Positions 1 to 12,115 are shown, counted from the stretch's first letter. The stretch is DNA of 64,000 nt from Laccaria trichodermophora (GCA_018417955.1 JACTVC010000031.1:186001-250000), one strand, 5' to 3'. Made by a program: numbers and translations. Notes: generated by a model from the letters alone, not told the origin.

Positions 1-1667
1 GAGTCGGCCACCAACACATCCCGGATCTCGAACGTAGCGCCCAGTCCAGAGTCATGAACCAACTCCGGAAGCGCGTTCGACAGCCCTCCAGCGCCAACGT
101 CGTGAATACTCTGGATGGGACTTTCCGTGTCAAGAGCAACACACGAATCGATGACCTGCTGGCATCTCCGTTGCATCTCAGCGTTGTCTCTCTGGACCGA
201 TGCAAAGTCCAACTCAGCAGAACTTGCGCCTGACACCTGACTTGATGCGGCACCACCACCCAGACCAATCAATAGCCCAGGGCCGCCCAATACAACGATC
301 TTTGCCCCAGGAGAGATGGCTTGCTTCTTCGCAAACTGGGGTCGGACATTGCCATATCCGCCAGCGATCATGATAGGCTTATGATAGCCTTTTACCTCCC
401 TCGTCGTGCCAGAAACAGGCACGCTTTCAGAGAACGTGCGGAAGTATCCTGTTAGAGCTGGACGACCAAACTCATTGTTGAACGCGCTGGCTCCCAGTGG
501 CCCTTCAATCATGATGTCAACAGCAGAAGCAATGTGTGCCGGACGACCAAAGTCGGTCTCCCAGGGCTGTTCGTAGCCGGGAATGAGGAGGTTAGATACG
601 GTGAACCCGCACAGACCAGCTTTGGGCTTGGAGCCTCTGCCGACGGCACCCTCGTCGCGAATTTCACCACCTGACCCGGTGGCTGCTCCAGGATAAGGAG
701 AAACAGCGGTGGGATGGTTGTGTGTCTCGACTTTGATGAGGATGGGCATTTCTTCATCGTGCGATTGGTACAGGTGCTTGATGGTGCCGAAGCGGGGTGC
801 GAGATGCCCTTCGAGGACAGCAGCGTTGTCCGAGTAAGCAGAAATAGTACCTGCTCCGCTGATTTTTTCGGTATTTCGGATCATTTGGAACAAGGAAGAC
901 GGCAGAGCTTCGCCGTCGACAGTCCATGACGCGTTAAAGATCTTGTGGCGACAGTGCTCCGAGTTCACTTGAGCAAACATGAACAACTCTGCGTCTGTGG
1001 GGTTCCTGTTCATAGCTGCTGATCCTGAGGCGTATGCGTCGACAAGGTAGTCTATTTCATCCGCAGCAAGGGCGAGTCCAAGCTCTTTATTCGCAACAAT
1101 GAGTTTCTCCTTCGCGTCCCCGACTACTCCCACAAGGTCAATTGTTCGGAGAGGTTTGGGTTTGTCATGCGCGAACAGCGCAGTCTCATCGGGTGGGGTG
1201 AGCTGAGCGACCTGCGTCATGCGATCGTGGATGAGCTGAGAGAAAGTAGCGAGGTCGGAGAGGGTAATTGGTTCGGAAGAGGAGAAGATGAATGCCGTGC
1301 CCCTTTCGATCCTTTCTACGTGGGCCCCCAGATTGCACAAGGCAGCGATATCGGTCCCTTTGCTCGACCAGGGCGATACCGAACCTGGTCTGGGCAGCAC
1401 ATATACAACATTCTCGTGTTTTGACAGTGCTAATTGTGTCCCATCCAGCGTGATGTCGTCTCCATATGCCAGAAGTCGGTCCAAGGTCTTTCGCGACGTT
1501 GAAGACGTCTGTGACAGCTCAGCCTCAAGTTTATCGGATCGACATCTGATTAGATGGATCCAAACGGCATCCAAAGATGTCACTTTATGACATATCCGCT
1601 GAACATTGCGCAGGAGGGTATCCCGCTTGGGTATAGATATGGAAGAGGCACCTGGAAGAACTAACAT
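1..1667 (-). CDS. ADE6: Phosphoribosylformylglycinamidine synthase, N-terminal part (truncated by window edge)
   Basis: This gene encodes FGAM synthase, which converts FGAR, ATP and glutamine to FGAM in cytosolic de novo purine synthesis. Reading back from the ATG at 1667-1665 gives 555 uninterrupted codons that run off the left edge, so about 40% of the usual ~1,350-aa enzyme is present. Family signatures are clear: NSEHCRHKIFNASW, then KVETHNHPTAV with GAATGSGGEIRDEGAVGRG (the ATP/metal-binding part of the synthetase domain), GPLGASAFNNEFGRP, GGGAASSQ, DFASVQRDN and SIHDVGAGGLSNALPELV. The start MLVLPGAS matches the short N-terminal domain of fungal PurL proteins. The C-terminal glutaminase domain lies outside the window. 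No intron is seen. I am sure of the family; the start is the first in-frame ATG and is likely. Confidence 0.95.
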   Translation of the reverse strand, partial: MLVLPGASSISIPKRDTLLRNVQRICHKVTSLDAVWIHLIRCRSDKLEAELSQTSSTSRKTLDRLLAYGDDITLDGTQLALSKHENVVYVLPRPGSVSPWSSKGTDIAALCNLGAHVERIERGTAFIFSSSEPITLSDLATFSQLIHDRMTQVAQLTPPDETALFAHDKPKPLRTIDLVGVVGDAKEKLIVANKELGLALAADEIDYLVDAYASGSAAMNRNPTDAELFMFAQVNSEHCRHKIFNASWTVDGEALPSSLFQMIRNTEKISGAGTISAYSDNAAVLEGHLAPRFGTIKHLYQSHDEEMPILIKVETHNHPTAVSPYPGAATGSGGEIRDEGAVGRGSKPKAGLCGFTVSNLLIPGYEQPWETDFGRPAHIASAVDIMIEGPLGASAFNNEFGRPALTGYFRTFSESVPVSGTTREVKGYHKPIMIAGGYGNVRPQFAKKQAISPGAKIVVLGGPGLLIGLGGGAASSQVSGASSAELDFASVQRDNAEMQRRCQQVIDSCVALDTESPIQSIHDVGAGGLSNALPELVHDSGLGATFEIRDVLVAD

Positions 1668-2838
1668 GGCCTGTCCCCAAACTTGAGCATTTAGAAAGAA
1701 TAGAGTATTTGAACAACTTACAAGCCTCCTCTAATCAAGTTCTTCAACTTTTTGCCCCTCAAAAAGACCGTGGACACGAAGGATGGTGAGCGGTAAAGGA
1801 GAGGTGACCAGTTGAAAAAATCGTTATCTTATCTCCGTAAGTGAATCAGGTGATCCCATCTTATCGATATTTTTGAGCAGCGTCACCTGGGACACCCCTT
1901 GAATTGTGCCTCACTGCCTTACTTCAAAGCTGGCCTATGCCCTGTACCCGGCCCTACCGACGTGCAGCTGGCTCAAACAACATCATTGGCCTTTCTCAGA
2001 CAGTTTTGGACCGCAGCGGAATATCACAAAGCTACAAATTCAGATGTGAATGAAAACATGCATACCGACTTTTTTCAAGAGTGGTGGCAGCGCAGCCTCG
2101 CAGGAGCCATGGGTTGAATAAATCTCATAAACTTCCCGTAACTAATGCGATCGTCAGTGTAAGCCCGTGTACGTTGGCGCTATCTTCATTCACCTGCTCC
2201 CATGTTGATCGAACGTATGTATTCCCCTCGATCAACCAGCTGTTTGAACCGGTTTGCATCTCAGAGCGCGCCACGACAGCTATTCTCAAGATGTGGGAGT
2301 CTCCGAAAACAACGGTAATTGGACCTCATAGTGTCATCAAACTGGTGACGATGCGAACCGGAGACGTTGTACATCGATTTGAGCCTGGAGGCTTGGACCA
2401 CCCCGTTTGCGGTTACATTACATTTTGGACTCGCAAAATTCGGCTCGCGTCAAGCTCCCATTCCCAAGTTCCTAAACTTGAGGTCGGATTTATTTTTGTC
2501 CTCAGGGCGGCAACAATATTAACTGGCATGCTATAGACCTATTTTTGGGATTACAGCGTGAGAGGTGACTCTCAGACATAGTTTCGTCTGCTGCCATGAG
2601 TCGACTTAGCGCGTGTTGGGTCAGGGTACTGTGAATTCAAAATGAACTGCAGATGAATGTGCGCGCTGTGATCACCTGCCTTGCTGTCGAGCCTTTGTAT
2701 TCAAGGAGCGCCAAACCGTCACCGACTCTTTCTTCATCTTGTCCCTGCTCTATATTCTGAGTAACGCCTTACTCCCTTTTAACGAGTCTTTTCTGATATT
2801 TTTTGCAGGAAACGCTACACGGAACGCAATCTCGCACA
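1668..2838. other. Intergenic: ADE6 promoter side and 5' flank of copy A
   Basis: No convincing gene. From about 2,100 to 2,740 the sequence matches the flank of copy B: 2,100-2,400 resembles 12,536-12,850, and 2,500-2,740 resembles 15,470-15,740. Shared strings include CGTAACTAATGCGATCGTCA and AACTGGCATGCT. The duplicated unit therefore includes the promoter and 5' leader of the membrane-protein family. ADE6 presumably starts transcription to the left from about 1,670-1,900. Confidence 0.6.
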
Positions 2839-4688
2839 ATGAAAATCCCGGAGGCCATGTTAGGAGCACTTTTCCCCGTCACATCGAAGCTCACTATGCT
2901 GTGTTCAGGATACTCTCCATCTCTCCTTACACGAAGGCTCTGCCCTTCATTCAAGTTTTTCATTTTCTTATGACCATCTTTGTCGCTTTCGTGACTCTCT
3001 ATGTTATCGATTGGCCGGGTAGGGTCTATAATCTCGATCATCGTCGGCCTCAGTTTGTAGACCTCGATGGCTTCAAAACTGAAGCTGGTATCAAATCCTA
3101 CAGACCCCTGCAGTCCGACATCACGACCGCGCTCAGCATCACAGCCAGCGCCACCCGCGCGGCAGCTGCGGTCTGGACTGGGAAGCTTCTTTGGCGGTAT
3201 GCCTTTATGCTCATGGAGAAGGGTGAAATCACCATAGCTGGCTTCTCCAAAGTCGTCGATGGTGGAATAACGACGCTCCTGTGGCCCCGCGATGTAGCGA
3301 ACCGGAAAAATGTCTTTCTCGCCTACCTCATTATTTTCACTTGCTTCGGGATGGATTATTTCTCGTCTATCCTGACGGGATCCGTCACCTGGCAACTTTC
3401 CTCCATCATGGTGGAGGGGTCGATTCCCGTTATGAACATCACGCAGGGTATACCCGGAACCGATATTTCCGCTTATTGAAATACATCCGCTCTCGTTTCG
3501 AACGCTATAGAGGGCGGAGCGGTGTTGGAATTGGTCTCCTGGGGGAACCTCAACACGAATTCTTCTAATCTTCCCATACCATCCAATATCACCAGACGTA
3601 CTATTATCCAATTGGCATACATTCAAACTATTGAATATCTTCCCATCGGTTCCAAGCTGGACTCCATCCGTCTGCCGTACTTCAGGGTGGATAGTTTTGA
3701 ATACATCGCGGATCCTGAGGCTACCCTCACGAGTCAACAACTATCATTGCTCAATGATTCTGATGTTTCCAACCCCTACAACAACGGCGTTGGATTGGCT
3801 GCGTTTCTTCCTGACAGTTCTTGGGGTCCAGGGTCTGATCCCAACTTACCAGATCCTGTCAATGTATTTGAATCTCGGATTCTCAGCATTCTACTCTTTC
3901 CTTCCTACAGCCCAAACTGCTCCTCAACTTACCCCAAATCTTTCATACCGTCCACTGTCAATTTCTACCCCACTCTAACCGATAACTCAATGTACTACTC
4001 GTGCTTCGCATTTGCAAATGTGACATATACAGCAGGTACCACAATTTGTAAGAATTGCAAGGTCGTCTCGCCTGCCGTTGTTGAAGGGATGACATACAGC
4101 CCAAATCTCCAACCTGTTCCAGATCCTCTGACTATCGAGGCGCTGGCTATAACCCCGTCAGTCGCAACACACACTCGTCTCACGATTTTTACAGATTTTT
4201 CATCTTCCAATGTTTCGAACGGCGTGGATAGTTACGTGGAGAGCTATGTGATAGAGTTTGTCTCGCGGGCGTACCAATCCGCCTGGTCATACCTAACTGT
4301 TGACCTTGGTGGTCTGGGTCCAGAGAACCAGACGAATGTGGCATTTGCCATCCCCGCTTCGCATCCAACCATTCTTCATTGGAGGGTCTACTTTTGGGCT
4401 GGGTTGCATCTTGTGGTCTTCTTATGTGGCATCACATTTGCCTATTGCCATAGTCATTACCGACATCCGTGGTTTTCGAACCCTACAATGATAGTGTTCC
4501 AACTGATACGGCGGGTATTTTCAAAGAGGGCAGAGTGGCCGATCCAAAGGACCCTGGGATCCAACTGCAAAGTATCCAGCTGGAAGGCTGCAACTGCAGG
4601 ATTATGATCATGAGCGCCCTGGACAGCCAAGAGCCGTGTCATTGATGCAGGAAGACTCGAACAAGTTGGGTGATGTTTCAGAGAAGTA
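2839..4688 (+). pseudogene. Membrane-protein family copy A, disrupted
   Basis: This is one of four related copies of an unrecognised membrane protein in the window. The model starts at the ATG at 2839 (MKIPEA), with a 50-bp intron 2859-2908 ending in TTCAG and joining to ATACTCTCC, as in copies B and D. The frame then matches copy D along its length: a first membrane segment (FLMTIFVAFVTLYVI), a second (VFLAYLIIFTCFGMDYF), a glycosylation-rich outer domain with a CKNC pair, and a last membrane segment (VYFWAGLHLVVFLCGITF). Three lesions are visible. TGA at 3477-3479 replaces the CGA that encodes Arg in copy D. One base is lost near 4507 in the stretch encoding FQLDT, and another near 4551. 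After both losses the frame returns to the family's C-terminus and ends at TAA 4686-4688. The 5' splice site GTTAGG is weak. It is almost certainly dead. Confidence 0.85.
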
Positions 4689-5661
4689 AATTTATCAGGT
4701 CGTGCCAACTTCCAAGATGACGGACCGTTCCTTCAACTGTAATACTTGTTTTTTTGTGTTTTTTTTTTTTTCAAGCCCTGGGCTGAGTGATTCCACACCA
4801 CGTATCATTCTTTCGAGTAAGACTTACACCCCACGGTGAAACCGGTCAATTCTTGCGCCAGATCGGATGGCAAACGAACCGCTGGCGTCAAAATGCTTTG
4901 CCATACTTCGGTTATTTTTGTTCAGGGGCCCCTTTTAATTACTTCCGAACGCTCTTTGCAACCATACACCCCGCATGAGAATATTCAAATTTCAAAGTGT
5001 CTGCGCTGAATACAGCGTCGTTTGAGCGTCGTGCCAGAAGTTGGCCAGAGGTGGGAACAAATCAGGGGGACCATCTGACCCCCCAAAGAGTCGGCTACTA
5101 GCCTTGAGGCTGGTAGCCTGGGAACGATCACCGCGTCATTCGGCAAAGCCCGTCAGCTCATCAGAGTCTCAGAGACTCCGCTCTACACAAGTCTACACAA
5201 CAACTCATGTAGATTTTTTGTTGGGACAACCTACATCTCAAAAAAAAAATGCCATGAATTTCGAAAACAGGGATACTTTCAAATTTCAAACGACTGTTGT
5301 GAAAGATACCTCAATTTGACACGGAGTGGCGGAATCAACACCACCAAACAGTTACCAAATAGAGTATTAGAACTTGATACGCATTTTGTGGCGACGGTAA
5401 CGGATTTCACGAGGAATAACTTTACATTGTTCTAATACAAATGGATAGTGAAAGGTATAAAGAAGAACTTACAAAGTCAAGCTAAGCATCAACCAATCAA
5501 AAACCAATAACCACAAAAACTAGCAAGTAACAAGTCCAGCACCCAACTTAAGCATGATGCATGATGTGTTATATATGTCTAATTCATTCAATGACTCTTC
5601 ATATATGTGGAGCTGAATGTTTGCGAGCAGTGTGATAATTACAAGAGGCTCGGAAACGAGA
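4689..5661. other. Intergenic after copy A
   Basis: No gene seen. About 4,700-5,010 resembles 17,720-18,070 downstream of copy B (shared ATATTCAA and GTCTGCGCTGAATC strings), marking the right side of the A/B segmental duplication. A poly-T tract lies at 4,748-4,772 and a poly-A tract at 5,240-5,249. Confidence 0.5.
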
Positions 5662-6485
5662 CGCGACATCAAGGGGGTGGTGGAACGTGGATCCCGAATA
5701 CTGGCTGAGAGGGGGGGGGTCCTGCCGAAGGCCGAAAAAAAAATAGTGACCTGATCGATTTTTGTCGCAGATTGAGCCTGAGAAAATTGTCTGTTCTTCT
5801 TTCCTGAATGTGACTTACCACCTTAGCGCGTCATACCTCGTACTACTCCCGACTCCACCTTCAATGCCCTTGCATACTCCTATACACCATCAATGATGAC
5901 GCCAGCCAGGTAATTCTGACATCTGCAATTGTGAAGAGAGTGTAGGCCATCAGAACGCCCGTCGAGGCCAGTGACTCGACGTGTAAATGATGAGGCAGGG
6001 GGCGATGGAACCTTTTTTCTCATTAAGTACTCGCCGCGTCTAGGCCAAATTTGAGGCTCCAAACAAGCTTCTAAAGCTTGTTCAAGGCCAATTTGAGGCT
6101 CTTGATGGCAAAAGCGTTGACAAAACCTCTTGATACGCCATGAATGAATTTTTTTACGTGACAATTTTGCAAGTAAATACACTGTTAACAGTCTGGGAAA
6201 CTCACTGTGTTTGCTCAGGTATGTTCCTCTGTGAAAACCAGAGTATCTTCAATTGTTATTTGAAAGTCACGGCCCAGGTTTGTGAGTTCTCGGTTTAGGT
6301 GGGGACGGTGCAGGATTTTTGAAATGCCGGACTGTGGGACAAAATAACATTTAATAAAACATTGGAACTTGGAAAACATACCTTATATAGTAAGAGGTGG
6401 AGGGGGGGAGGTCAGCCAAATCCATGAGAAAAAAATAGGGAGTGTTGGTACATTTTCCACGTTCCGCCACCCCCTTGCGCGACAT
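5662..6485. mobile_element. hAT-like MITE with perfect 8-bp target duplication
   Basis: The element runs from 5670 to 6477 (808 bp). Its ends are inverted repeats: CAAGGGGGTGGTGGAACGTG on the left and, reversed, CAAGGGGGTGGCGGAACGTG on the right, differing at one position. The eight bases CGCGACAT stand directly outside both ends, at 5662-5669 and 6478-6485, as a perfect target-site duplication. An 8-bp duplication and a CA-start terminus are characteristic of hAT transposons. G-rich subterminal stretches occur near both ends. No transposase frame is present, so it is non-autonomous. Confidence 0.85.
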
Positions 6486-7416
6486 GATACATTAACGCGA
6501 CGGACCCATCACTACGTCACGTTCAGCTATGGCCGCACGTGAGGGCATCAGCGGCGTTTTCCGAGGGAGCATCCAGGCTTGTAGCACTGAGGCTCGTGGC
6601 CAGGTCAGCGGGCCAAGAGGTGTCAGATCCACCGATCCTGGCTGTCAGATCCATTCATGACAAAGCACAAGCGGTGATACCTGAAACACGGCATGTCAGC
6701 AGCATCTAGCATTCCCATCAAATTCAAACAACTCCGCTGCACAAGCATCGATTTTGAGTCCACTCATGTACCACAGGATATCACCTATTCATAGTATGCA
6801 CAAAACTACATAAAATCAGATGTAATTTAAATTGCGCTAATTTCTCAAGAAGAAGCAAGGATAATATGGGAAGACATTTTCAAAGAAAGACATTTGAGTC
6901 GGTAGTAACATACTCCTGAGTTGGGGATGGATGGAAGCAAGATACTTAGAAGGTACAAGTTATGCATGGCGCACATCGGTCACGGCGCTAGCCCTTGTCT
7001 ATAATCCGAATGCCTAGTCTTGTTCCTTCCTCTTCAATCAGAGTGATTTCTTTTATGGAACTGTTGAAGTTGCGAAGAATGAGAGATGAAGGAGAGCGGT
7101 GTGCAGGTAGGAGTATTTTAGTCGATTTGATTGAACAAGGGTGGTAGAGTAGAATTGTCCAAAGAGAGAATGTTATGCACAAACTTATTCAACCATTTTC
7201 TGAAGCAAGGACGCGTCTGGAGATTCGGACGAAGGTGAATGCAGTACTCATGCCATTTTGATCTCACGGAATGAGCCGTCTTAAGCCGCATTGTGCGAGA
7301 TTCCCTAATATGGTATGAGGGTGGTACCCTCATGCTGTGGGAACAACGGTCGGGATCGGAGGATCTGAGGCCTCTTGCAGCGGGCGGTCCGACATTCTGA
7401 AATCAGGTGATCGCAG
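6486..7416. other. Intergenic, nothing recognised
   Basis: I see no gene, RNA or element end in this stretch. Short open frames here lack family signatures and plausible splice structure. Confidence 0.4.
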
Positions 7417-7440
7417 ATCATGTGACAGATGTCACATGAT
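7417..7440. repeat. Perfect 24-bp palindrome
   Basis: ATCATGTGACA is followed by GA and then its exact inverse TGTCACATGAT. It lies about 130 bp before the copia insertion, in the 5' flank of the family leader fragment. The preceding GGTGATCGCAGATCATG string recurs at about 18,127 downstream of copy B. A dimeric transcription-factor site is possible but unproven. Confidence 0.6.
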
Positions 7441-7459
7441 TGTCAGCAAAACACCATCG

Positions 7460-7569
7460 ACTCTTCACCCGACCCTTTTCCGATTCATTTCATTCGGCGC
7501 CAAAGGCGGCGGCCAAACGACATGGCAACTGCCCTTTGTATTCAACATCAAACTTCCGTCACTGCCAAC
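7460..7569 (+). pseudogene. 5' leader fragment of the membrane-protein family, left part
   Basis: The stretch ACCCTTTTCCGATTCATTTC to the LTR junction matches 39,309-39,403 in front of copy C, including CCAAACGACATGGCAACT. It continues after the copia element at 12,344 (GTCCTTGCTTCATCTTTCCC), where it matches 39,402 onward. No body of the gene follows, so only promoter and leader of a fifth copy remain. Confidence 0.65.
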
Positions 7570-7797
7570 TGTTGAGAGTATATAGCGCAGTGGTAAGTTC
7601 AAAGAATAATGATTATTGTAGAGGGCAATTTCGTCGCCCTTATATACTACAGAATGTAAATACTAGAACATACTACAAGATACTAGGTGTGTGAGAAATC
7701 ACCTTGGTGATATCCTCGGGCTTAGTAATTAAGTATTCTCGATCTATCTACGACGTCCGTGAAATTGCTGACCATATACTAGGGTGTTATTCCAACA
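7570..7797 (-). repeat. Copia element 1, 3' LTR
   Basis: 228-bp LTR from TGTTGAGAG to TATTCCAACA. As the element reads on the minus strand, this is its 3' LTR. The pol frame ends inside it, at 7787-7789. Confidence 0.95.
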
Positions 7798-10700
7798 CTC
7801 CCCCTTGGTCAGGTATTACACCTATTTCATAAGTTAGGTCTTGATGTACAACCCTAAGTAGCCCTTTAGTGAACAGATCTGCAAGGTTGTTGTGGGTTGT
7901 TATGTAGACCATATTAAGTGTTCCTTTTTCGACGTGATCTCGCAAAAAATGAAGCACTATGTCGATGTGCTTTGTGCGAGCGTGAAATTCCGGATTATGA
8001 CCAATAGATATTGCAGCCTGATTATCTGTGAAAATTGTGGAAGTTTTCGGCTGCGGAATTTTGAGTTCGTCGAATAAAGACCTGTGCCAAAGTACTTGTT
8101 TGGCAGCATGAGTAGCAGAAACATATTCTGCTTCAGCAGTTGAAAGAGCAACGGTATTTTGCTTTTTCGAGCTCCAAGCCACGGCTCCTCCTGCTATGAT
8201 TACAATATATCCGCTGACTGATTTTCTGTCGGCGTGTGAAGCCCAATCAGCGTCGCAATAAATATTCACGTCTGCATTAGAATTTTGTCCTCCATACATG
8301 AGCATATAATTCTTCGTGCCTTTCAAATAACGGAATATTCTTTTAACGGCTGTCCAATGCTTTGGTTGGGGTCGGCTCGTAAATTGTGCAAGTCTATTTG
8401 TTGCGTACGCAATATCTGGGCGCGTTCCCAATGCGGCGTACATCAACGATCCAATCATTGTTGCATAGATCCCTGACCCTTGCGTGCCGTGAGTGATGTC
8501 ATCGTCTGATGGTTCATCATCCTGATTTAGATCTACGTTCGGATCGAGTGGCGTGGTAACTGGATTCAGGTTTTCGAGATTAAATTTCTTGAGGAGTTTA
8601 TCGATGTAATGAGTTTGCGAAAGTGAGACAGTATGGTTTGTAGTGTCATGAGTAACCTTCATGCCTAACAATAATGAAGGTTGGCCCAATGCTTTGATTT
8701 CATATTTTGATTTGAGTTCTGTTTCGACGCGATCACTTTCCGCAGGGTTATTGGTGAGTGTGAGTATGTCATCCACCCATACCAATAAAATTGCAAATTT
8801 CTCCCCCTCTCTCCGAATATAGCAGCAATAATCCGTTTTTAGCTGCATAAATCCCAGTTCTTCCATAGCGCCGTTAAATTCACGATTCCACGCGTGTCCG
8901 GCCTGCTTTAATCCATAAAGCGCACGTTGTAATCGACAAACGCGTCCGCTGCCGTCTGAAAAACCCGGGGTCTGTTTCATATAAATTTCCTCCGTGAGTT
9001 TTCTATTTAAATATGCACTTTTCACATCAAGCTGTCGCATATTCCATTTATTTACTGCGGCAAGTGCGAGCATCGTGCGTAGCGTCTCGAAACGCATAAC
9101 AGGTGCAAACGTGCCGTTATGGCTAAAATCCGTTCCTGGTTTCTGCGAGAAACCTTGCGCTACAAGTCGTGCCTTGTATTTGACAATGTTTCCGTGCTCG
9201 TCTCGTTTTTTATCGAATACCCAACGGCATCCAATTGGTTCCCTTCCTATTGGTAAGTCTTCCATTTTCCATGTGCCCATCTTTTCTAAAACATTTAATT
9301 CTGCTTCCACAGCAGCTTTCCAATGATCTTTCTCCTCAGTTTGCATCGCATTTTCAAGTGTTTCTGGCAATCCATCTTTATCAGAAATTCCTGAGAGCAC
9401 TTGGAACGATTTTTCGGTTGAAAATCTGATAAAATCTTCGAAGGCAAGGTGAGTGCGATTTTTAGAAATTATTTTCGCAGCTGATGACTCTGTGTGTCGT
9501 GTAATATCAGGTGGTGTCGCATTTTCAAGTGTGCGATCCGTTGGTTGTGCCTGTGGATTATTTAGGAGTCGATAATCGTGTTCAGTGCGAGTTCTACGAG
9601 GTCTAAGAGCTGGGGAATTTATGGGTTCAATAGGACTTGGTATTTCTTGTGTAGGAATTGTTGTAGGGATAGGATTTATTGTTTTTTCGATTTCTTGAGG
9701 TGTTTGAGCATTTGATTTTTCCTCTGGCTCCCCCTCGACGCGCAAACCCGGTAAATTAGCTTTAATTTCGAGTTCTCGTGGCTCTTCATTTTCGTTAAAT
9801 GCCACATTGCATGAGACTTTAATTTTTCGAGTTTTAGCGTCGTAATAACGAACTGACTTCGATCCATCGTGAAATCCTACAAAAATAAATTTGTTTGATT
9901 TTGGTGCAAGCTTAGAACGACCCTTGGTCTCGTCTAGCACCCAAACATCGCATCCGAACTCCCTGAGGTGCGAAATGTCAGGTTTATTTCCTGTCCAAGC
10001 TTCATACGGCGTTTTGCCGTTTAAAGCGCGTGTGGGTGCGCGGTTTCGTAAATATGCCGCGTGCGTAACCGCTTCGTCCCATAAAAATACTGGAAGGTTT
10101 TTCGCAATTAACATTGCTCGTGCAAGTTCCAAAAGTGTGCGATTAAACCTTTCTGCAACTCCATTTTGAGAAGGTGAATATGGAGCAGATGTTTCAATAG
10201 TAATTCCTTTTTCTGCAGTCCAATTTTGAAGTTTCTCATTAACCAGTTCCTTCCCATTATCAAATCGCATAAATCTTGGGGGTTTTCCAAATTTCCGTTC
10301 AATAACGGCAACATATTCCTTAATGCGGTCAAATGCTTGTCCCTTGTTTTTTAGGAATAGTACGCCGGTCAAACGTGTGCCATCATCTGTAAATGAAACA
10401 TAATATTTCCACCGTCCGATTGACTCTGTTTGCGCTGGTCCCCATACATCACTCATGATGCGTTCACCAGGTATTTTGGATCGATTTTTTGCTTCTTGTG
10501 GAAAAGGTTTGTGTGCTTGTTTTGCTTGAATACAAGCTTCGCAAGTCAATGATGGGATTGTAGACTCATCAATCTTGAGCCCATCCACCATTTCATTTGA
10601 TTTCAGGTTTTTAATTGCATTGACAGAGATGTGGCCATAAAGTCGATGCCATTGATCCCAAGAGTGTGTTCGAATTGATGCGTATTGGGCGCTTTCCCGA

Positions 10701-11980
10701 TTTGGCAATTCCGCACGTGCATCAAGCAAATATAACATGTTCGTCAACTTTCCCTTTCCAATAACCCTATTGGTTTTGTCATATAGTTGGCATCCATTGC
10801 CATTAAATTCTACCCTTCCTCTTCCAATTGCTAAACGAGGAATTGAAAGTAAGCAATTTGGTGCTTTTGGGACATGCAACACATTCCGCAAAGTGTGTTT
10901 GATTGATTGGCCATCAATTTTAAAGTTGACTGCCACTGTTCCTCGTCCCTGTGTCATTGCCGATCCGCCCACGCCGTCTACTTCAGATTTCAACGGCTCA
11001 TAATCAATAAATGCGTCTCGGGTTGTGCAAATGTGTGAAGTTGTGGCTGAGTCAAGTACCCAGTCATATTTCGAAAATTTGTGGATATTCTGGTTGACCA
11101 TGTAAGCACAATCTCCCAGTGATTTGTTCACGGAATCTTGTGTTTGATGAGATCTGTCACCTCGATTTGGTCCTCGACGGCCCTTAGGACCTTGTCCCTC
11201 ACGGCCTCCACCTTTGGCCCAACATTCATTTGACATGTGGCCTTTCTTGTGGCAGTTGTAACACTCCACATCTGTTTTCTTCTTTCCCTGTGAGCTTGTA
11301 TTTCTTCCGCCCTTTTGCTGATGCCTAGCTTGCATAGACAATCCTCCAGATGTCTCCTCATTTCGTCCTTGACGACGGTGGTATTCTTCGATCAAAATCG
11401 CAATAAGCTCATGTGATTTCAGGGTTGGTTTATTTCCAGATGCACCCAGGTACGATGAAGTATAATTATCCCAACTTTCAGGGAGTGATGTGATCAAGAT
11501 CATGACGAAATCTTCATCTGATACCATGTTTTCCATTAGGTGCAATTCTTCCTGAAGCTTTCTTAGCTTCGATATATGTTCAACCAGATCAATTCCCTCA
11601 TCCGCGCTCATTCTGTATAGCGCACGACGTGTTGCAAGCACCCCTAGCCTGCCCTTGGATTCCTTGACCATGGTGAGTTGATCCCACATTTCCCGCACTG
11701 TCGTTGCGCCACTGATGTGGATCATTTCCGCATCGCTGATAGCGAGTTCTATTCTTGTCTGCGCCTTGGCGTCGCCTTCGGCCCATTTCCTCGTCGCTGC
11801 TAATTCTTCCGTTTTCGGGTTTTGGGGATTGGCTGATCCTGGAGGTTTTGCATCCTTTGCAATATACTTCTCCAGTCCAAGGTCACGAAGCACGGCCATC
11901 ATCCGTCACTTCCATGGCATCCAATTTGTGGCCTTCAGCATTTCCATCCGGTAAGATCCCGTTGTATATTCTTCCGACAT
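7787..11980 (-). pseudogene. Copia Gag-Pol polyprotein, element 1 (one nonsense codon)
   Basis: The natural start is probably the ATG at 11980-11978 (MSEEYTTGSY), also present in element 2. Codon 25 is TGA (11908-11906) where element 2 has CGA, so translation would have to restart at the ATG at 11902, from which 1,371 codons stay open. Domains counted from that ATG: Gag; zinc knuckle CYNCHKKGHMSNEC (about 213); protease motif LDSATTSH (about 281); HHCC finger with YGH and CEAC (about 420-455); integrase core with DVWGP, DNGKE and SQNGVAERFNR (about 485-580); reverse transcriptase with ALYGLKQAG and WVDDILTL (about 1040); RNase H with CDADWASHADRKSVSGY. The frame ends inside the 3' LTR. All catalytic regions look intact, so the lesion is a single CpG transition. 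Confidence 0.9.
7798..7807 (-). promoter_or_regulatory. Polypurine tract of copia element 1
   Basis: On the minus strand CCAAGGGGGAG directly precedes the 3' LTR. This is the usual place and composition for the primer of plus-strand DNA synthesis. The same tract stands beside the 3' LTR of element 2 at 28471-28480. Confidence 0.75.
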
Positions 11981-12091
11981 TGTAGTAGGTTACGTAATGT
12001 AGATAAGCGTACGAGATAAAGTTTGTGCGTATGCGTGTGTATGCGTGTGCGTGTGTATGCGTGTGCGTGTGTAATGAATATGTGTTTAAGT

Positions 12092-12115
12092 TATTATAGG
12101 CCGGGGCCCATAACC
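12092..12115 (-). promoter_or_regulatory. Probable primer-binding site of copia element 1
   Basis: Directly after the 5' LTR, the minus strand reads GGTTATGGGCCCCGGCC. Its first part resembles the complement of the initiator tRNA-Met anticodon arm (CUCAUAACC), as in Drosophila copia, which primes from a half-tRNA. This is inference from the resemblance. A GT/GC-rich microsatellite follows at about 12,025-12,075. Confidence 0.45.

Noticed and set aside
2769..3740. 323-aa minus-strand open frame across copy A
   Set aside because: It is the antisense shadow of the membrane-protein frame, with no family signature; the plus-strand frame is conserved in four copies.
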